This document shows, in pieces, positions 19,493 to 32,010 of a stretch of 64,000 bases of DNA. The notes beneath the pieces are model-generated. The model ran no database searches and was not told where the DNA came from. It saw nothing but the letters and a program-made list of their open reading frames with translations. The stretch's first letter is position 1; each line of letters opens with the position of its first letter. Where the stretch lies: the NCBI RefSeq assembly GCF_018446385.1, contig NC_056005.1, forward strand, positions 96,521,671-96,585,670, written 5' to 3'. Origin of the DNA: Zingiber officinale. Taxonomy: Eukaryota; Streptophyta; Magnoliopsida; Zingiberales; Zingiberaceae. The translations under genes were made by a program, and so were the position numbers.

Positions 19493-21309
19493 GTCAAACC
19501 TTAACAGGTAAATCTTTTGCATTTTCCTAAACCTTGAGTCAGGATAAATACAATGCCACTTCTTTCTTTAAAGTGATGTGCATGTCCTGTAGGATCCAAT
19601 AGATTTATTTCACTTCTGCACATGTTTAACATTGAATTATATTATATGGGTACTTGAGAACCTTACTGGACCAGTGTTAAATTTCAGATTGATGGAAATA
19701 TACAATGAAGAATGTCCAAATGTAACACTTTTTCCTATTAACAAATTTCATCGTCCAGATACTAAAACTTAGATGAAGTAATTGGTTGACAATGTAAAAT
19801 ATTGATTATCAATATCCATAAGCAAGATTTCCATCTTGTAATTATTATTGTTGATTTGATGCTTCTGTCAGTTACATATGAAACTGCATGATTAATAGGA
19901 AGACCTTTGATGTCAACGTCCTAATTGATTGCCTTGGTGAATAAGGCCGATGTTAGAAAACTCCAAAATTTACTTGCTTATGTCAACGTCCATAGGAAGA
20001 AGTGTGCGTCAGATGTCGTTTCAAAGAACGAAAAGTGGTGTCATATGACATTCAATCATAAATAGATATTTATGATGGAGGTGATAATTAAATCATCCCG
20101 TTGCCAAAGCGTCTCTTCGTGCCTCCTCGGTACCCCCTTCTGCACAATGCGTCTCTGACAGAAAGTTTTAAAAAAAATATTACTAAGTGTCCAAGGTGTA
20201 AAGGAAAATAAGAATTTTTTGGATGACTTTAGTAAAAGGGGTGAATGGACGAAAAATAGAACTTGGGTCCAGTCAATCGACTATACCTCATTCGACTAGA
20301 TTAAATGAGAGGTTAGTGATATGGGATGTAACGAGTTGACCAGAAGATGATGTACCGATCAAAGTCAAGGTGATGTGACAATCAAAGTCAAAGGAAAAAA
20401 AACATTCCCCACCTGGCTTGGTTGTTCGCCCAACCCGATCGGATTACAAGCCGTTCGGGAGAGGGTGGACCGACTCTTAAGTCGGTCGAACATAAGGGGT
20501 TTAGTGCATTACTCTTAAATTGAAAAGATAGCATGTCCGATTGGGTTTAAAGAAGATCAGTCTTATAAGTTTGGTCGAAATGTCCGACCCATCTCATAAT
20601 CGACCAGCCATTGGTCTGTCAGCATAAGGGTCAATCTCCCCGATTCTTATAAATCTCCCTACACACCCAGTCGACCCTATTACTGGTCAACCCTACAGGT
20701 TTCCACGAGACCATACGCCTACGTGTCCATTTGATCATGGGGCCGGAGAGGTTCATATGGCTCCATACCCATCTCTTATACACACCAGTGTAAGGTGACT
20801 CTCCTTATAAACCCAGCCAGACAAAATGTCGGTCGAGCTTATGGTACTTAGCTTTATATTGTCTCCCAACATGGATTTCCAATACGCCCAATGCATTATA
20901 GTATTTTCCGAACGGATTTCTAATAGTATTCAATACATAACAAAACATCTTAATACGAGGACAGACATAAAGACGGTCGACCTTATAGGTCGGTCGAGAT
21001 ATACTCAGCCGACAAGATGAGCAAAGAATCTTAACAATCACATGTCAGAGAATATTTTGCTAGAACCTTCTTGAAGGATTATTGCGTCTCTTATCAACCG
21101 ACCACTTATGATGACATATTCTTTCAACGACCTTAACAACAACATAAGGTATAAACAACAAAAGAGGTATACATATGGATAAATGGAAGATTTCTCGGAT
21201 AATTATTGCATATTGCCTAGGTTGTACACTTTCCATTGCCCAACAACCTCTAACATTCTAAGCCACCTCATGATTACGGAGATTATAAGAGGTGATATAT
21301 AAAGGGGGT
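19493..21309 (+). repeat. Long direct repeat, copy B (LTR-like, downstream of PIRL)
   Basis: This is the second copy of the 2773-4577 repeat, in the same orientation, beginning about 200 bp after the PIRL stop codon. It stops at the same TATA-like aaaggggg block (21301-21308), but what follows is different: sequence related to the same LTR type in inverted orientation. The pair therefore straddles exons 2 and 3. No long ORF in it resembles a known protein. Confidence 0.7.
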
Positions 21310-22072
21310 TGATCCTGTCTGAGAGCGGGACGTGATGAAGAGCTGGAGATGGCAGACGATGACTCTGGAGGCAAGATAGGTGAGGACCCCAGGGAAGGCA
21401 AACAATGATGGATCTGAAAAACTAAAGCAGATCCCAAAGAAATCCAATCAGAAATACCTTCCGGTGACGAGAGTAGTGGGTTGAAGCTAGATCGAAGAAA
21501 CCCAAAGCCGATCCAGGGAAGACTCCGACGAATTAGAACACCGTGATGGAGAAAACCACAGATTAGTGTTCCGGTGGATGCTCTCGCCTCCTGCGCACCA
21601 CAGAACCAACCAACAAAGTGTTAGTGACCTAAGACCGAGATGAGAATCCCTGGCTAGACCCTTCGACGCTCAAGTTAGTCCTCCGTTAGAAGAAGAAGAA
21701 GAAGTACAGTGAAACTGAAATGGAACTACGATTTCGGTGGTGGTGTTGCGCGTACCTTACCAACGGATTGGACTCCCCTTTTTATACCACCTCATGTAAC
21801 CTCCGCGATCATAAGGTGGACTCTGGTTTGTTAGAGTTTGTTATGAGATGATGTAAGCACCTATAATCATAAGTACATGCAATAATAGTTTAAGGAACCT
21901 TTTCTGTACTCCAGATGTACCTTCTTTGTCGTCTAGCGTACTTATAGAAGCTTCTATAAGCTGTTTCCCACTAAATTAAATAAATTGTTATATGATCAAA
22001 TACTATTTTTATACATCATATATATTTATAATGCTCCTTACGGACTATGTTTATGAGATTCCATAAATATGA
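21310..22072 (-). mobile_element. Inverted LTR fragment abutting repeat copy B
   Basis: On the minus strand a TATA box (tataaaaagggg, 21775-21786) is followed by atccgttggtaaggtac, closely resembling the ccgttggcaaggtac that follows the TATA in copy A. This is therefore a related LTR in the opposite orientation, joined to copy B just after its own TATA region. Its downstream part (21310-21700, purine-rich) has no recognised coding content. Confidence 0.5.
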
Positions 22073-22633
22073 GTGTCTTTATGCCCGACCAGATTTTGCT
22101 CGGCCGATCTTATGCTAATAATCTTATTAAGGTGCGTGTTGATATGTCGCCCGGGATTGTGTTACCAAGCGTATTATGCCTATAAGCGTTGGTGCGTGTT
22201 GATAGCTCTAGACCTGCATCATTCTCACCAGAGAAAACTAGAGGCGTGCTTATCAGCGGTCCAGTCTGTAATCCAATCAGAAAGGGCTTTACAGGAAAGA
22301 ACTTATCTAAATTTGAAGCTAAAGACCGAGGAGTTGGATGATCTAAGAGCTCAACATACTTCAGAGATAACCATTCTATCCGAACAAATTCATGTATATG
22401 GTTTACTAATATCTCAACAACAACGAGTTTTAGATCGACAGAAGGTGGAGGTGGATCTCTTACAAGTTGAGTTGGCTCAGATTAGGTCAGAGATGACCCT
22501 TCAGTCACATGTTTGTGAGGGTATACCACACAAGCGTCAAAGGACAGGACGAGCCTCTCCCTTTTGCCCGGGTTGTCACTCTGTTATCCGCCCCCGCTTA
22601 GGATGGGGAGAACAATCGAGAGGTTCTCATTAG
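22073..22633 (+). pseudogene. Coiled-coil ORF fragment of a retroelement
   Basis: Residues ~55-150 are a regular helix-rich coiled coil (LNLKLKTEELDDLRAQHTSE, QQRVLDRQKVEVDLLQVELA). The first 50 residues look like translated non-coding DNA. Similar coiled coils end the proteins of degenerate plant retroelements such as the one 1 kb downstream. No specific function is recognised; it is probably a tail fragment of a related copy. Confidence 0.4.
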
Positions 22634-23583
22634 ATTCTGTCGGCGACAAATTTTTGTATCGGTAATATTACCGGGTAAAATTTGTTTTCGTTCCAAAGAA
22701 CGTGATAATGAGTAGGTTTGTTTTTCCTTTTTGTTTCAAACTTTGTTTAGGTTGTCGTTTTATCATATTCTCTTACTTGAGAGGGATAGAGTGGTCTGGT
22801 ATCTCTAGGTTTATTAATCCGTTGTATGGCAGCTCAAGAGCTATGGTTGTAAAATTACCGATAGTGATATTAGAGCCTCATGTTCATGTTTAAGGATGAT
22901 GTCTAAAAACAGGTGGTCAACTACGCTTGAAGTAATTGAACAAAGGATTTTATGTATAGTCCTGAGCGAGTATGAGGTTAATTAGGTTTTTGGACTTCAC
23001 TCTGCCTACAAAAACCAGTCGGGACTACATTCGATCAGAATATTTTGATCTAGCCCCCGCCCTAAGTTATTCATATTTTCTCCTCATTCTCCTCTTTATT
23101 ACGCCTAGGAAATCGAACATCTTTTTCAATATTTCCTCGTTGTTGATTGGTTCTTCAACGGAAAGAGAATGTTGGAGGAGCATGATACTGCGATGATATT
23201 TTGCACATGTTTAATCTATTATATCTATCATAAATGTCACTTTATGGATTCCTGACACGTGTCACCTATTTCTTCTTTCTGACGTAATGATTCGTACGCT
23301 TTCTCAGTAACGTCCAATTGCACTCTTCCCTTAGTAGATCAACGACTCCCTTTGTAAGGGTTTTTCATATCCAACGGTTGCCATTATCACTAATATTCTT
23401 GAAAAAACCCTAAAACCCTTTATCTTCTTACCTTTCTCTTCTTCTCCCTCGCGCTCTTTACCGGTGTTGTTGCTTGCCGTTCTTCATCCTCTACCGACCC
23501 TTCTTCTTTCCTAGTTTCCTCTTTTCGTTCATCCTTTTTAAGGCTTCAGTAAGTTGTCTCTCTTGTACTCTTGCATTGTTCTA
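22634..23583. other. Non-coding retroelement-like spacer
   Basis: No protein is recognised. 23250-23560 is CT-rich with an aaaaccctaaaaccc word near 23405-23420, resembling a promoter and 5' leader just upstream of the ATG at 23584. It is likely the leader of the degenerate element that follows. Confidence 0.4.
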
Positions 23584-25687
23584 TGGCTGAAGAATCTTTT
23601 ACCGCTTGGTACGCTTAAACACCTTATGCCTTTCGTAAGATTGATAGGACTTCAATTCACTTAGAATATGAGATTTCTAAAGAATGTAGCATTGCAATTC
23701 CTACTCCTGAAGTCCTGATGCTCGCCCTCATCTTCCTCCCGAGAGTTATGTTACTTTATTCAAAGATCAACTAATAGTTGGCCTACATTTTCCCATTCCC
23801 TCTTTTCTTATAGAAATAAGCAGATACTTCAATATTCCCTTACAACAATTCACTCCTAATGTATTTCGCTATCTATGTGGTTTGTACATGCTGTTTCATC
23901 TTTTCGACATTCCCCCAACTCCTCAAAATTTCTTCATGTTTTCATACCCTAAGAGGTCGGACCCTGGTGTCTTCTTGTTTTAATCCAGGCCCAAGATGAC
24001 CTTTTTTTGAAAAAATGCCTTGTTCCATTAAGGGCTGGAAATCATGTTTTTTTTTTGGGAAATTTCTTGCGCCCGTCCTTTGGTCTTCTTCCTGGCAACC
24101 CTCTCTTCCTACCCTTCCAGATGTAAAAGAACTACATCAACATTCTTCTTTTACTACTTACTCAGAGAGATTATCAAGTTGTCGCCTATTTATCCATAAT
24201 AGATATGCAATGACCTTCTATATCTTTTTGGTTTGAGCCCTGTTAAGATAGAGCTTCGCGGCTCTCTTGGTAAGTCATAATTTATCCACTAAAATCTTTT
24301 TTTACTAACTAAAATACTTTTTGTTTTATGTAGTGGAGGCTCTGTTTGAGGCCGGTGTTGATGAGAAGCTATGTTTGGAAGAGGAGGCAATCCGGGCCAA
24401 GGAGAAGGAACTTCGTGCCGAATTGGGAGAGCCTTCTCTAGTGGAAGTTCCTGTCTCCACAGGGGTTGCTTCCAGTTCCTATGTGGCGACTCCAAAGGGA
24501 ACTTTCACTGGCCTTCCTCCGATCATCGAGCTCACTTCTCCAGTGGGTTCGGAGAAATCCCCTGAAGAAGCTTCCACTAAGAAATGACGCAAACTGACTT
24601 TTTCCCCTTCCCCTAAGCAAAAAATTGTCTCCCTCTCTGCCGATACTCCTCTTATCGATGTTACCCCTCCTTCTCCTGATCTTCCCCTTTCTACTCTATA
24701 TCCTACCCTTGCTTCCTGTTCTTCTATCAAACTGCCTACTTGTTATGACGTTCTCTGAACCAATGGTCTTGTCCGCTCGAGGAGAAAAAGGTCAGGACTC
24801 TCCCTTTTTAATTTTTTGCCCCCTTCAGTCCAGACTACTCTAACCTCCATGTCTTCCTTCACTTCTACCCTTCCTATATTATTAGGGGGGGGGGGGGGGG
24901 GGGGTCTTTCACCATAGTATGGGAAGAAGTCCGACAATTAATTGAGGGGCTTGATCTTTCTGACTGGCCGATAGTTTTTCTCTTGAGGAGACCAAGGTAA
25001 AATCATTCATGTTCATACTTACCTTTCCTTAAGAGTCTTCTTAATGACTTGTGGTTTATGGAGCGTTGGATAAATAATATAAATATAGCTCGTTTATTGC
25101 ATAATCTAATCCAAGAGAATGGGGTATTAAGGAGGCAAATCTTAGAATTATCCTCTGCCCAGGCCACTGAGAAACTAGATAGTTTTTCCTCTCAGTTGCA
25201 AGAAACCCGCCAAGCACTACAAACTGAGACAGGATGAACCAAGGTGTTCCTAGACCCTTTTATCTCAGTTTCAATCGACAACGCCCACAATGGTGATTAT
25301 CTTATTGAAATCCAAAGTTATGAAATTGATCAGTTGTCTTCCCAACTGCAATCACTAAGAGATACCCATGCAACTGAATTAGCAGACCAACTATCTGCCC
25401 TGAATTTTAAAGAGGCTGCTTTAAAAGATTCTCAAGAAGAATTGGCGGATTATAAAGCTAATGAGGATGCTCATTTTGAGCAGCGAAAGAAGGCATACCT
25501 TGAATCTCCTACTTTTATTAGTCCTATGGTGGATTCTCTGTTGAGGGCTCTCAACTATGAAGCTGATGATGAGGTGGAACAACTGAAGGAGCTAGGGTTA
25601 TTGACTTCTGATCCTCCAGCTAGTTTCCTTGACTGGAGGAGACTAGTGAAAAATCGACCTCCTGACCTACTTCCCAAGCTATTGTAG
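23584..25687 (+). pseudogene. Degenerate retroelement protein with 'putative gypsy type transposon' domain and coiled coil
   Basis: From ATG 23584, interrupted frames spell a block resembling the plant domain named putative gypsy type transposon (Transposase_28): VTLFKDQLIVGLHFPIPSF, QQFTPNVFRYLCGLYMLFHLF and DPGVFLF. After an intron-like GTAAGT...TGTAG (about 24270-24332) comes an acidic hinge (24333-24587), then after more breaks a coiled coil (25049-25237, 25290-25500) and a C-terminus ALNYEADDEVEQLKELGLL. Proteins of this type occur in non-autonomous plant elements and have unknown function. Stops at the start and several frameshifts make it a pseudogene. Confidence 0.55.
24885..24904 (+). 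repeat. Poly-G tract (20 G)
   Basis: An uninterrupted run of G lies in otherwise mixed sequence inside the degenerate element. It could form a G-quadruplex and is also a place where assembly length is unreliable. Confidence 0.9.
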
Positions 25688-25901
25688 TCAGGGATAAATC
25701 GATACTTTTTATGCTTAGCATTACTATTGTAAATATTTGTGATACATTTATATTCATCCCTTCCTAACGTCACAGGCTTCGACCTGTTATTAACTGAGTT
25801 TTCTTTATAGATATTTCTCGTGTTACTTCTAATTGCTTGATTGGTCTATAAAGAATAGGTGACTCTATTTTATACTTCTACTTGTCTTCAACAGTGATTT
25901 A
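25688..25901. other. 3' untranslated part of the degenerate element, up to a copia insertion
   Basis: AT-rich non-coding sequence ends in the target ATTTA (25897-25901), which recurs at 30161-30165. The pre-insertion sequence therefore continues at 30161. Confidence 0.6.
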
Positions 25902-26906
25902 TGTTGGATCGCGGCGGCCGGCTAGAAGGGGGGTTGAATAGCCTGCAAAAACAAAGAGCACAACCCTTTTCGACTTCTTAAACTAACACATGCATATAAA
26001 GAGTAAATAAATAAAACAGAAAGGACGAGGCTCACAATTTACTTGGTTACAACCGGGGAGGTTTTTAATCCAAAGCAAATGAAAAGCGTACTAACAAATC
26101 TCCTTTAGGCGGAGAAGCCTCTTACAGCGTTGACGTACAAAATAAAAAAATAGAAGCTTAACTCTAAAAAGAAGCTCACAAGTGTTTGAAATGAATTGCT
26201 TGGAATTGTTTTAAAAAGCTTCTGGACCAAGGCTGTATTTATAGCCTTGGTTGGGGTGCCCCGAAGGGGTTCCGGGCGCTCGGGGGGATAAAACTTTATC
26301 CCCCAATGTTTAGATCGCGATTGATGCGATCTGGTCAAAAAGTCAACTCTGGGTGCCCGGAAGAGTTCCGGGTGCCCCGGATGGGAAAGTTAACATCGTT
26401 GACTTTTTCCAGCCTGGGTCTTCTGCTCCGGCTCCGTTCGCCTCAGACCGAGTCTTCCGCTCGCTTGGGTGATCTCTGCCATCCGGAATAGGGCTCACCC
26501 GAACCTAACTTCCGGTCTTCTCGAGCAGGCTTCTGCTCCGGCTTCTTATCGCTCGGAATCATCGCGTGCTTCCTTCTCGTCCGCCAGTGTACTCATCCGC
26601 AGTCTTCATCCCTCGGTCGCATCCCGTGTTGACCTTCTCGCTAGCTGTGTCTCTTGCTCCTCGAGTAGTCTTCCGCTCCGGCTTCTCATCGCTCGGAACC
26701 ACCACACGCTTCCTTCTCATCCGCCGGTGTACTCTTCCGTAGCGCCTCGTCCCTCGGACGCACCGCATACCGTCCTTCTCGCTAGCTTCGTCTTCCGCTC
26801 GATTACCTGTGCTCCTAAGTTCCTGCACACTTAGACACAAGGTTAAAAACACATAGGACCTAACTTAACTTGTTGATCACACCAAAACAACCTTGGGGTT
26901 CCAACA
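25902..26906 (-). repeat. LTR of element 1 (3' LTR)
   Basis: This 1005-bp LTR carries a characteristic GC-rich middle of repeated cttctcg, ccctcgg and cgctcgg words. Long open frames over this block on both strands are products of that composition, not genes. Confidence 0.92.
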
Positions 26907-27953
26907 ATATCCCCTTTTTTGATGTGAGAACCCAAGTTAAGCTAGGAAAAATATACATAAAAATTAAACTATCTAATTTTGCAATAAAGTGCGAAAGAAA
27001 ATTTAGTCTACCTCCTCCTAGACTTATATTTTTCCTTCTCCCCCTTTGATCACATAAAAACATAAGGTTCCGAAAAAAATCTAAGGGTTAAAATTTTTTT
27101 CTAACTTTCTTAACAAAAATTCTAAGTTAAATCAATTCTAAGTTAGAGAATTTGCAATAATTTTCAGCAAAAATTATTCAAGTTAAACAATTTCTAAATA
27201 AAACTTTTTGGTAAGAAAATTTTTCTAAGGAAAAATTCTAAGTATAAAAAAAATTTCTAAGTAAAGCTTTAAGTAAAAAAAAAAATTCTGACTTAAGAAA
27301 TTTTGGAAAATTTTTTTAACAATTTTTCTAGGTAAAGATTTTAGGCAAAAATTTTGGAAAATCTTTTAACTTTTATGTAAAAGTTTTACGCAAAAAAAAT
27401 TTCTAAGTAAAAAATTTGAAATTTTTTAAAAATGTTTAAAAAACTTTTAAAAGCATCATTAAGTTTCCACCTTTATGCTTTTATCAGAAAGTTAATTAAA
27501 CATTTTATTTCAATATTTTAGTTTCCAGGTCGTGACGAGACACTAGGCCTTCTTGGTTATTGGAGCAACAACCACTTCCTTAGACAAAGTCTCATAAAGA
27601 AATTTTAATATCTAATTTTCTCGCTGAAAGCTCTAAATATGATTAATTCATGTTCAAGTCAGACAGGACTTTAGAACCCAATATAGGTTCCAGCCTACTG
27701 GATTAACTAAAAATTTCTTATGGACATATTTCTTTGAAATATTTCTAATCTGTCTCTTATGATATCAAAAATACCAATTTAAATTATTAAATCTTCTAAA
27801 ATTTGTATTAGATGAGCATGCATGGTTTTTCAAGTTATCTACTTAAATTTTCAGATTTTCATTTTCTGATTTTAATTTTTCATTTTCTAATTTTGATTTG
27901 TCTAAATCTTCTAGAGGGCGAGATTTAGCTAGTATTACTTTTAAACTTTTATT
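26907..27953 (-). other. AT-rich untranslated 3' internal region of element 1
   Basis: This region lies between the gag tail and the 3' LTR. It is A/T-rich with repeated aaaattctaagt-like words and no open frame of note. Its end next to the LTR is the polypurine tract. Confidence 0.7.
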
Positions 27954-29110
27954 TTATTTTTCTAATTTACAGTAATCTTTTGTTAATAATTTAACAAATT
28001 TAAAGAGTTTATCGGGAGGTAGAGATCGTACCTGACTTACCTTGTCGATCTCGTTGTCCGTGTCTCCCCTTGAAGTGCTGCTTTCTTCCGACGTAGCTCC
28101 CCCTTCATCGATGCTCTTGATGCTCATTTCGGAAGAGCTTGAATCGCTGTCGTCGTCTTGATGACTCGCCATTAATGCAAGCCCGGAGAATGCTTCGACT
28201 TCCGATTCGGACGACGTATCGTCCCACGTCGCCTTTAGGGCCTTGCGCTTTTGGCATGCTTCTTACCTTTATCCTTGTCCTTGGTCTTTAGCTTGGGGCA
28301 GTTGTCCTTGATGTGCCTTTCTTCGTCGTAGTGGTAGCAGCGGATGGTCCTTTTCTGTTTCCCCTGCGGATGGTTATATTTCCTAGATTTACAAAGATTC
28401 TTAAACCGTCTTACCATCATTACCATTTCCTCATCGTCAAGAGAAGACTCCGACTCAGGTTCGTCTCTTGATGCTTTGAGGGTGATGTTGTGCTTAGACT
28501 CCTTCGTACCTGCACATTTTGATTCATGCACTTCAAATGTTGAAAAGAATTCTTCTAATGTAATTTTCTCTAAATCTTTCGAAATGTAAAAGGCATTTAC
28601 TAGTGACACCCATTTTGAATTTCTCGGGAAAGAATTTAACGCATACCTGAGTGAATCTCGGTTACTTACCTTTTCTTTGAGATTCGAAAGTCCGGTGAAA
28701 ATTTCTTTAATTCTCGAGTGTAGATGCGCAACTATCTCGTCTTCCCCAAGTCGTAGGCTGGTGAGTTGATTGCGAAGTAGATCTTGTCTAGCGAGCTTGG
28801 CTTTGGACGCCCATTCATGCAGATTGAGGAACTTCTCCCAAAGTTCCTTTGTGGAGTTGTAGTTGCCGATTTGGTTGACTTTTTGTAGCGGATGAACGCT
28901 TAGCAGATGGTATTTTACTTTGTCGTTCGCCACATAGTCGGCCTGCTCCTTTTTCATCCATTGATATTTTGCTTTGCCCTTTGGAGCTACAAAGCCAAAT
29001 TACATTATTAGAATTAACTCAAAATCTGTTGTAAAAAATACCTACATTCGCTTTTTCCAGGTAACGAAATTCCCTTCGAACTTCAGCGGGTAGATGCTTG
29101 GTCCGACCAT
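27954..29110 (-). pseudogene. Copia-type gag of element 1
   Basis: A start MVGPSIYPLKFEGNFVTW at 29110 is followed by two stops, then a long frame (28957-28235) with KELWEKFLNLHE, LHSRIKEIFTGL and FEVHESKCA, typical of the UBN2/gag-polypeptide family of copia elements. The zinc knuckle CYHYDEERHIKDNC has Tyr in place of the second Cys. A frameshift near 28230 leads into an acidic Ser-rich tail (28172-27954). Gag would form the particle. The protein is inactive here. Confidence 0.8.
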
Positions 29111-29177
29111 TATATCGTTGCTTCGTTCGGCAGTTAGCCAGTTAGTCCTCCTGAAGTGCCTTGACTCTGATACTACT

Positions 29178-30160
29178 TGTTGGATCGCGGCGGCCGACTA
29201 GAAGGTGGGTTGAATAACCTGCAAAAACAAAGAGCACAACCCTTCTCGACTTCTTAAACTAACACTTGCATATAAAGAGTAAATAAATAAAGCAGAAAGG
29301 ACGAGGCTCACAATTTACTTGGTTATAACCAGGGAGGTTGTTAAACCAAGGCAAATGAAAAGCGTACTAACAAATCTCCTCTAGGCAGAGAAGCCTCTTA
29401 CAGCGTTGACGTACAAAAAAAACCAGAAGCTTAACTCTAAAAAGAAGCACACAAGTGTCTGAAATGAATTGCTTGGAATTGTTTTAAAAAGCTTATGGAC
29501 CAAGGCTGTATTTATATCATTGGTCGGGGCACCCCGAAGCGATTCCGGGAGCCCTAGGGGGGGATAAAACTTTATCCCCCAACGTTCAGATCGCGATTGA
29601 CGCCATGAAGGGTTCCTGGCGCCCCGGACAATTCCTGGCGCCTCGGTTGGGAAAGTCAACTCCGTTGACTTTTTCCAGCCCGGGTCTTCTGCTCTGGCTC
29701 CATTCACCTCAGACCGAGTCTTTCGCTCACTTGGGTGATCTCTGCCATCCGAAATGGAGCTTACCTGAACCCAACTTCCGGTCTTCTCGAGCAGGCTTCT
29801 CGTCCCTTGGAATCGCCGCGTGCTTCCTTCTCGTTCGCCAGCGTACTCATCCGCAGTCTTCGTCCCTCGGTTGCATCCCATGCCGACCTTCTCGCTAGCT
29901 GCGTCTCTTTCTCCTCGAGCAGTCTTCCGCTCCGGCTTCTCGTCTCTCGGAACCACCACACGCTTCCTTCTCGTCCGCCGGTGTACTTTTCCACATAGCC
30001 CCGTCCCTCGGATGCACCACATGCCATCCTTCTCGCTAGCTGCGTTTTCCGCTCGACTACCTGTGCTCCTATGCTCATGCACACTTAGACACAAGGGTAA
30101 AAATACACATGACCTAACTTAACTTGTTGATCACACCAAAATAACCTTGGGGTTCCAACA
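29178..30160 (-). repeat. LTR of element 1 (5' LTR)
   Basis: This 983-bp partner of 25902-26906 has many substitutions and small indels between the pair, so the insertion is not recent. On the minus strand it holds the promoter and lies directly upstream of the primer-binding site. Confidence 0.92.
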
Positions 30161-30507
<347 letters not shown>

Positions 30508-31575
30508 TGTAGGACTATTGCGGCCGGCTAGGAGGGGGTTGTTGGATAGTACTGCAAAATAAAAACAAATGAACAACCCTTCCTTGAACTCTTTAAGCTA
30601 ACACTTGTAAAATAAACAAAGCAGATAAATAAAACATTAAAAAGACGAGGCACAAGATTTACTTGGTTACAACCGATGTGGTTGTTAATCCAAGGAAGGT
30701 TAAGCGCACTAGAATACTCCTTCAGGCGGAGAAGCCTCTTACAACATTGAAGCACAGAAAATAGAAGCTTAAATACAACTCTAAAGCATACAAGCATTGG
30801 AAATGAATTACTGGAGTTCGTTGAAAAGCTTCTGGACCAAGACTATATTTATAGCCTTGGTCGGGGCGCCTGGAAGGGTTTCGGGCGCCCTGGGGGGATA
30901 AAACTTTATCCCCCAACGTTCACAATGCATTAGAGGCGTTCTGATCAATCATGCTGGTCTGGGCGCTCGGAGGGGTTCCGGGCGCCCCGGGCTGGTCCGG
31001 GCGCCCTGGGCTGGTCCGGGCTAGTCCGGGAGCCCCGGACCAGTAAAGTCAACTCATGTTGACATTTTCATCAGGGACCACTGCTCTGGTTCGGTTCGAC
31101 TCGGTCCGAGACTTCTACTCCGGATCCGCTCGCTTGGGTGATCTCTACCATCCGGAAAAGGGCTCACCCGAACCCAACTTTCGGTTTTCTCGAGCAGGCT
31201 TCCGCTCCGGCTTCTCGTCCCTCGGAATCGCTGCGTGTTTCCTTCTCATCCACTAGCGTACTCATCCGCAGTCTTCGTCCCTCGGTCGCACCCCATGCCG
31301 ACCTTCTCGCTAGTTGCGTCTCTTGCTCCCCGAGCAATCTTCCGCTCCGGCTTTCGTCCCTCGGAACCACCACACGCTTCCTTCTCGTCCACCGGGGTAC
31401 TCTTCCACAGCAACTCATCCCTCGGACTCACCGCGTGCCATCCTTCTCGCTAGCTGCGTCTTCCGCTCGAGTACCTGTGCTACTAAGCTCCTGCACACTT
31501 AGACACAAGGTTAGAAATAACACAGGACCTAACTTAACTTATTGATCACACCAAAACAACCTTGGGGTTCCAACG
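30508..31575 (-). repeat. LTR of element 2 (3' LTR)
   Basis: This 1068-bp LTR ends CCAACG rather than CCAACA, a single change. It is longer than its partner mainly because of extra copies of a gggcgcccygggctggtccg unit at 30955-31045. Confidence 0.92.
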
Positions 31576-32010
31576 ATCTCCCCCTTTTTGATGTGATCAA
31601 CCCAAGTTAAGCTAGGGCTAAAAAATAGACATGAATAATGAAATAATTTATATTGCAATAACATGCAACAAGATAGAAAAACTTAAATTTAAAAAAAATT
31701 CAATTTTCTACCTCCCCCCTAGACTTATACTTTTTCTTCTCCCCTTTTGATCACATAAGAGTTTTCTCAGTAGAAAACTTTATGCATAAAAAATTTTGGA
31801 ACATGTAGAAATAATTTAAAAAAATTTCAAAGCATTTATTTTAAATTTTATTTTATATTATTTTTCATGCTGTTATCAGAAAGTTTTAAATTTCCATTTT
31901 AACTTATTACAATTTCTCAAATTTGAAGTAAGAAAATTTGAACATGCGAAGAATTGTATCATGTTAATATCTGTTAATAGTTTGTCGAGATACTTTAATC
32001 GATAGGCTAT
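31576..32010 (-). other. 3' untranslated internal part of element 2
   Basis: The polypurine tract (minus-strand AAAAAGGGGGAG at 31576-31590) adjoins the LTR, and the rest is AT-rich and non-coding. It ends in GCTAT (32006-32010), the target of the nested element. Confidence 0.75.

Larger units (their letters stand above)
25902..30160 (-). mobile_element. Gag-only copia-type LTR element 1 (4.26 kb, TSD ATTTA)
   Basis: LTRs at 25902-26906 and 29178-30160 begin TGTTGGA and end TCCAACA, and are flanked by the 5-bp duplication ATTTA (25897-25901 and 30161-30165). Minus orientation is set by a degenerate Met-tRNA primer site at 29164-29175, by the polypurine tract AAAAAAGGGGATA next to 26906, and by gag on the minus strand. 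The 2.27-kb internal region codes only for gag; no protease, integrase, RT or RNase H is present. It must have relied on another element's enzymes. Confidence 0.92.

Noticed and set aside
2773..21309. The A/B direct repeats as the two LTRs of one giant retrotransposon that swallowed PIRL exons
   Set aside because: No TG...CA ends, target duplication or primer site could be matched, and the exons between them are in normal register. Two independent copies or a local duplication is simpler.
29381..30094. 237-residue ORF and overlapping ORFs in the element 1 LTR
   Set aside because: They lie wholly in the LTR, are Arg/Ser/Gly-rich on every strand because of cttctcg/ccctcgg repeats, and match no family. 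The same shadows occur at 26469-26852, 31056-31545 and 39880-40550.
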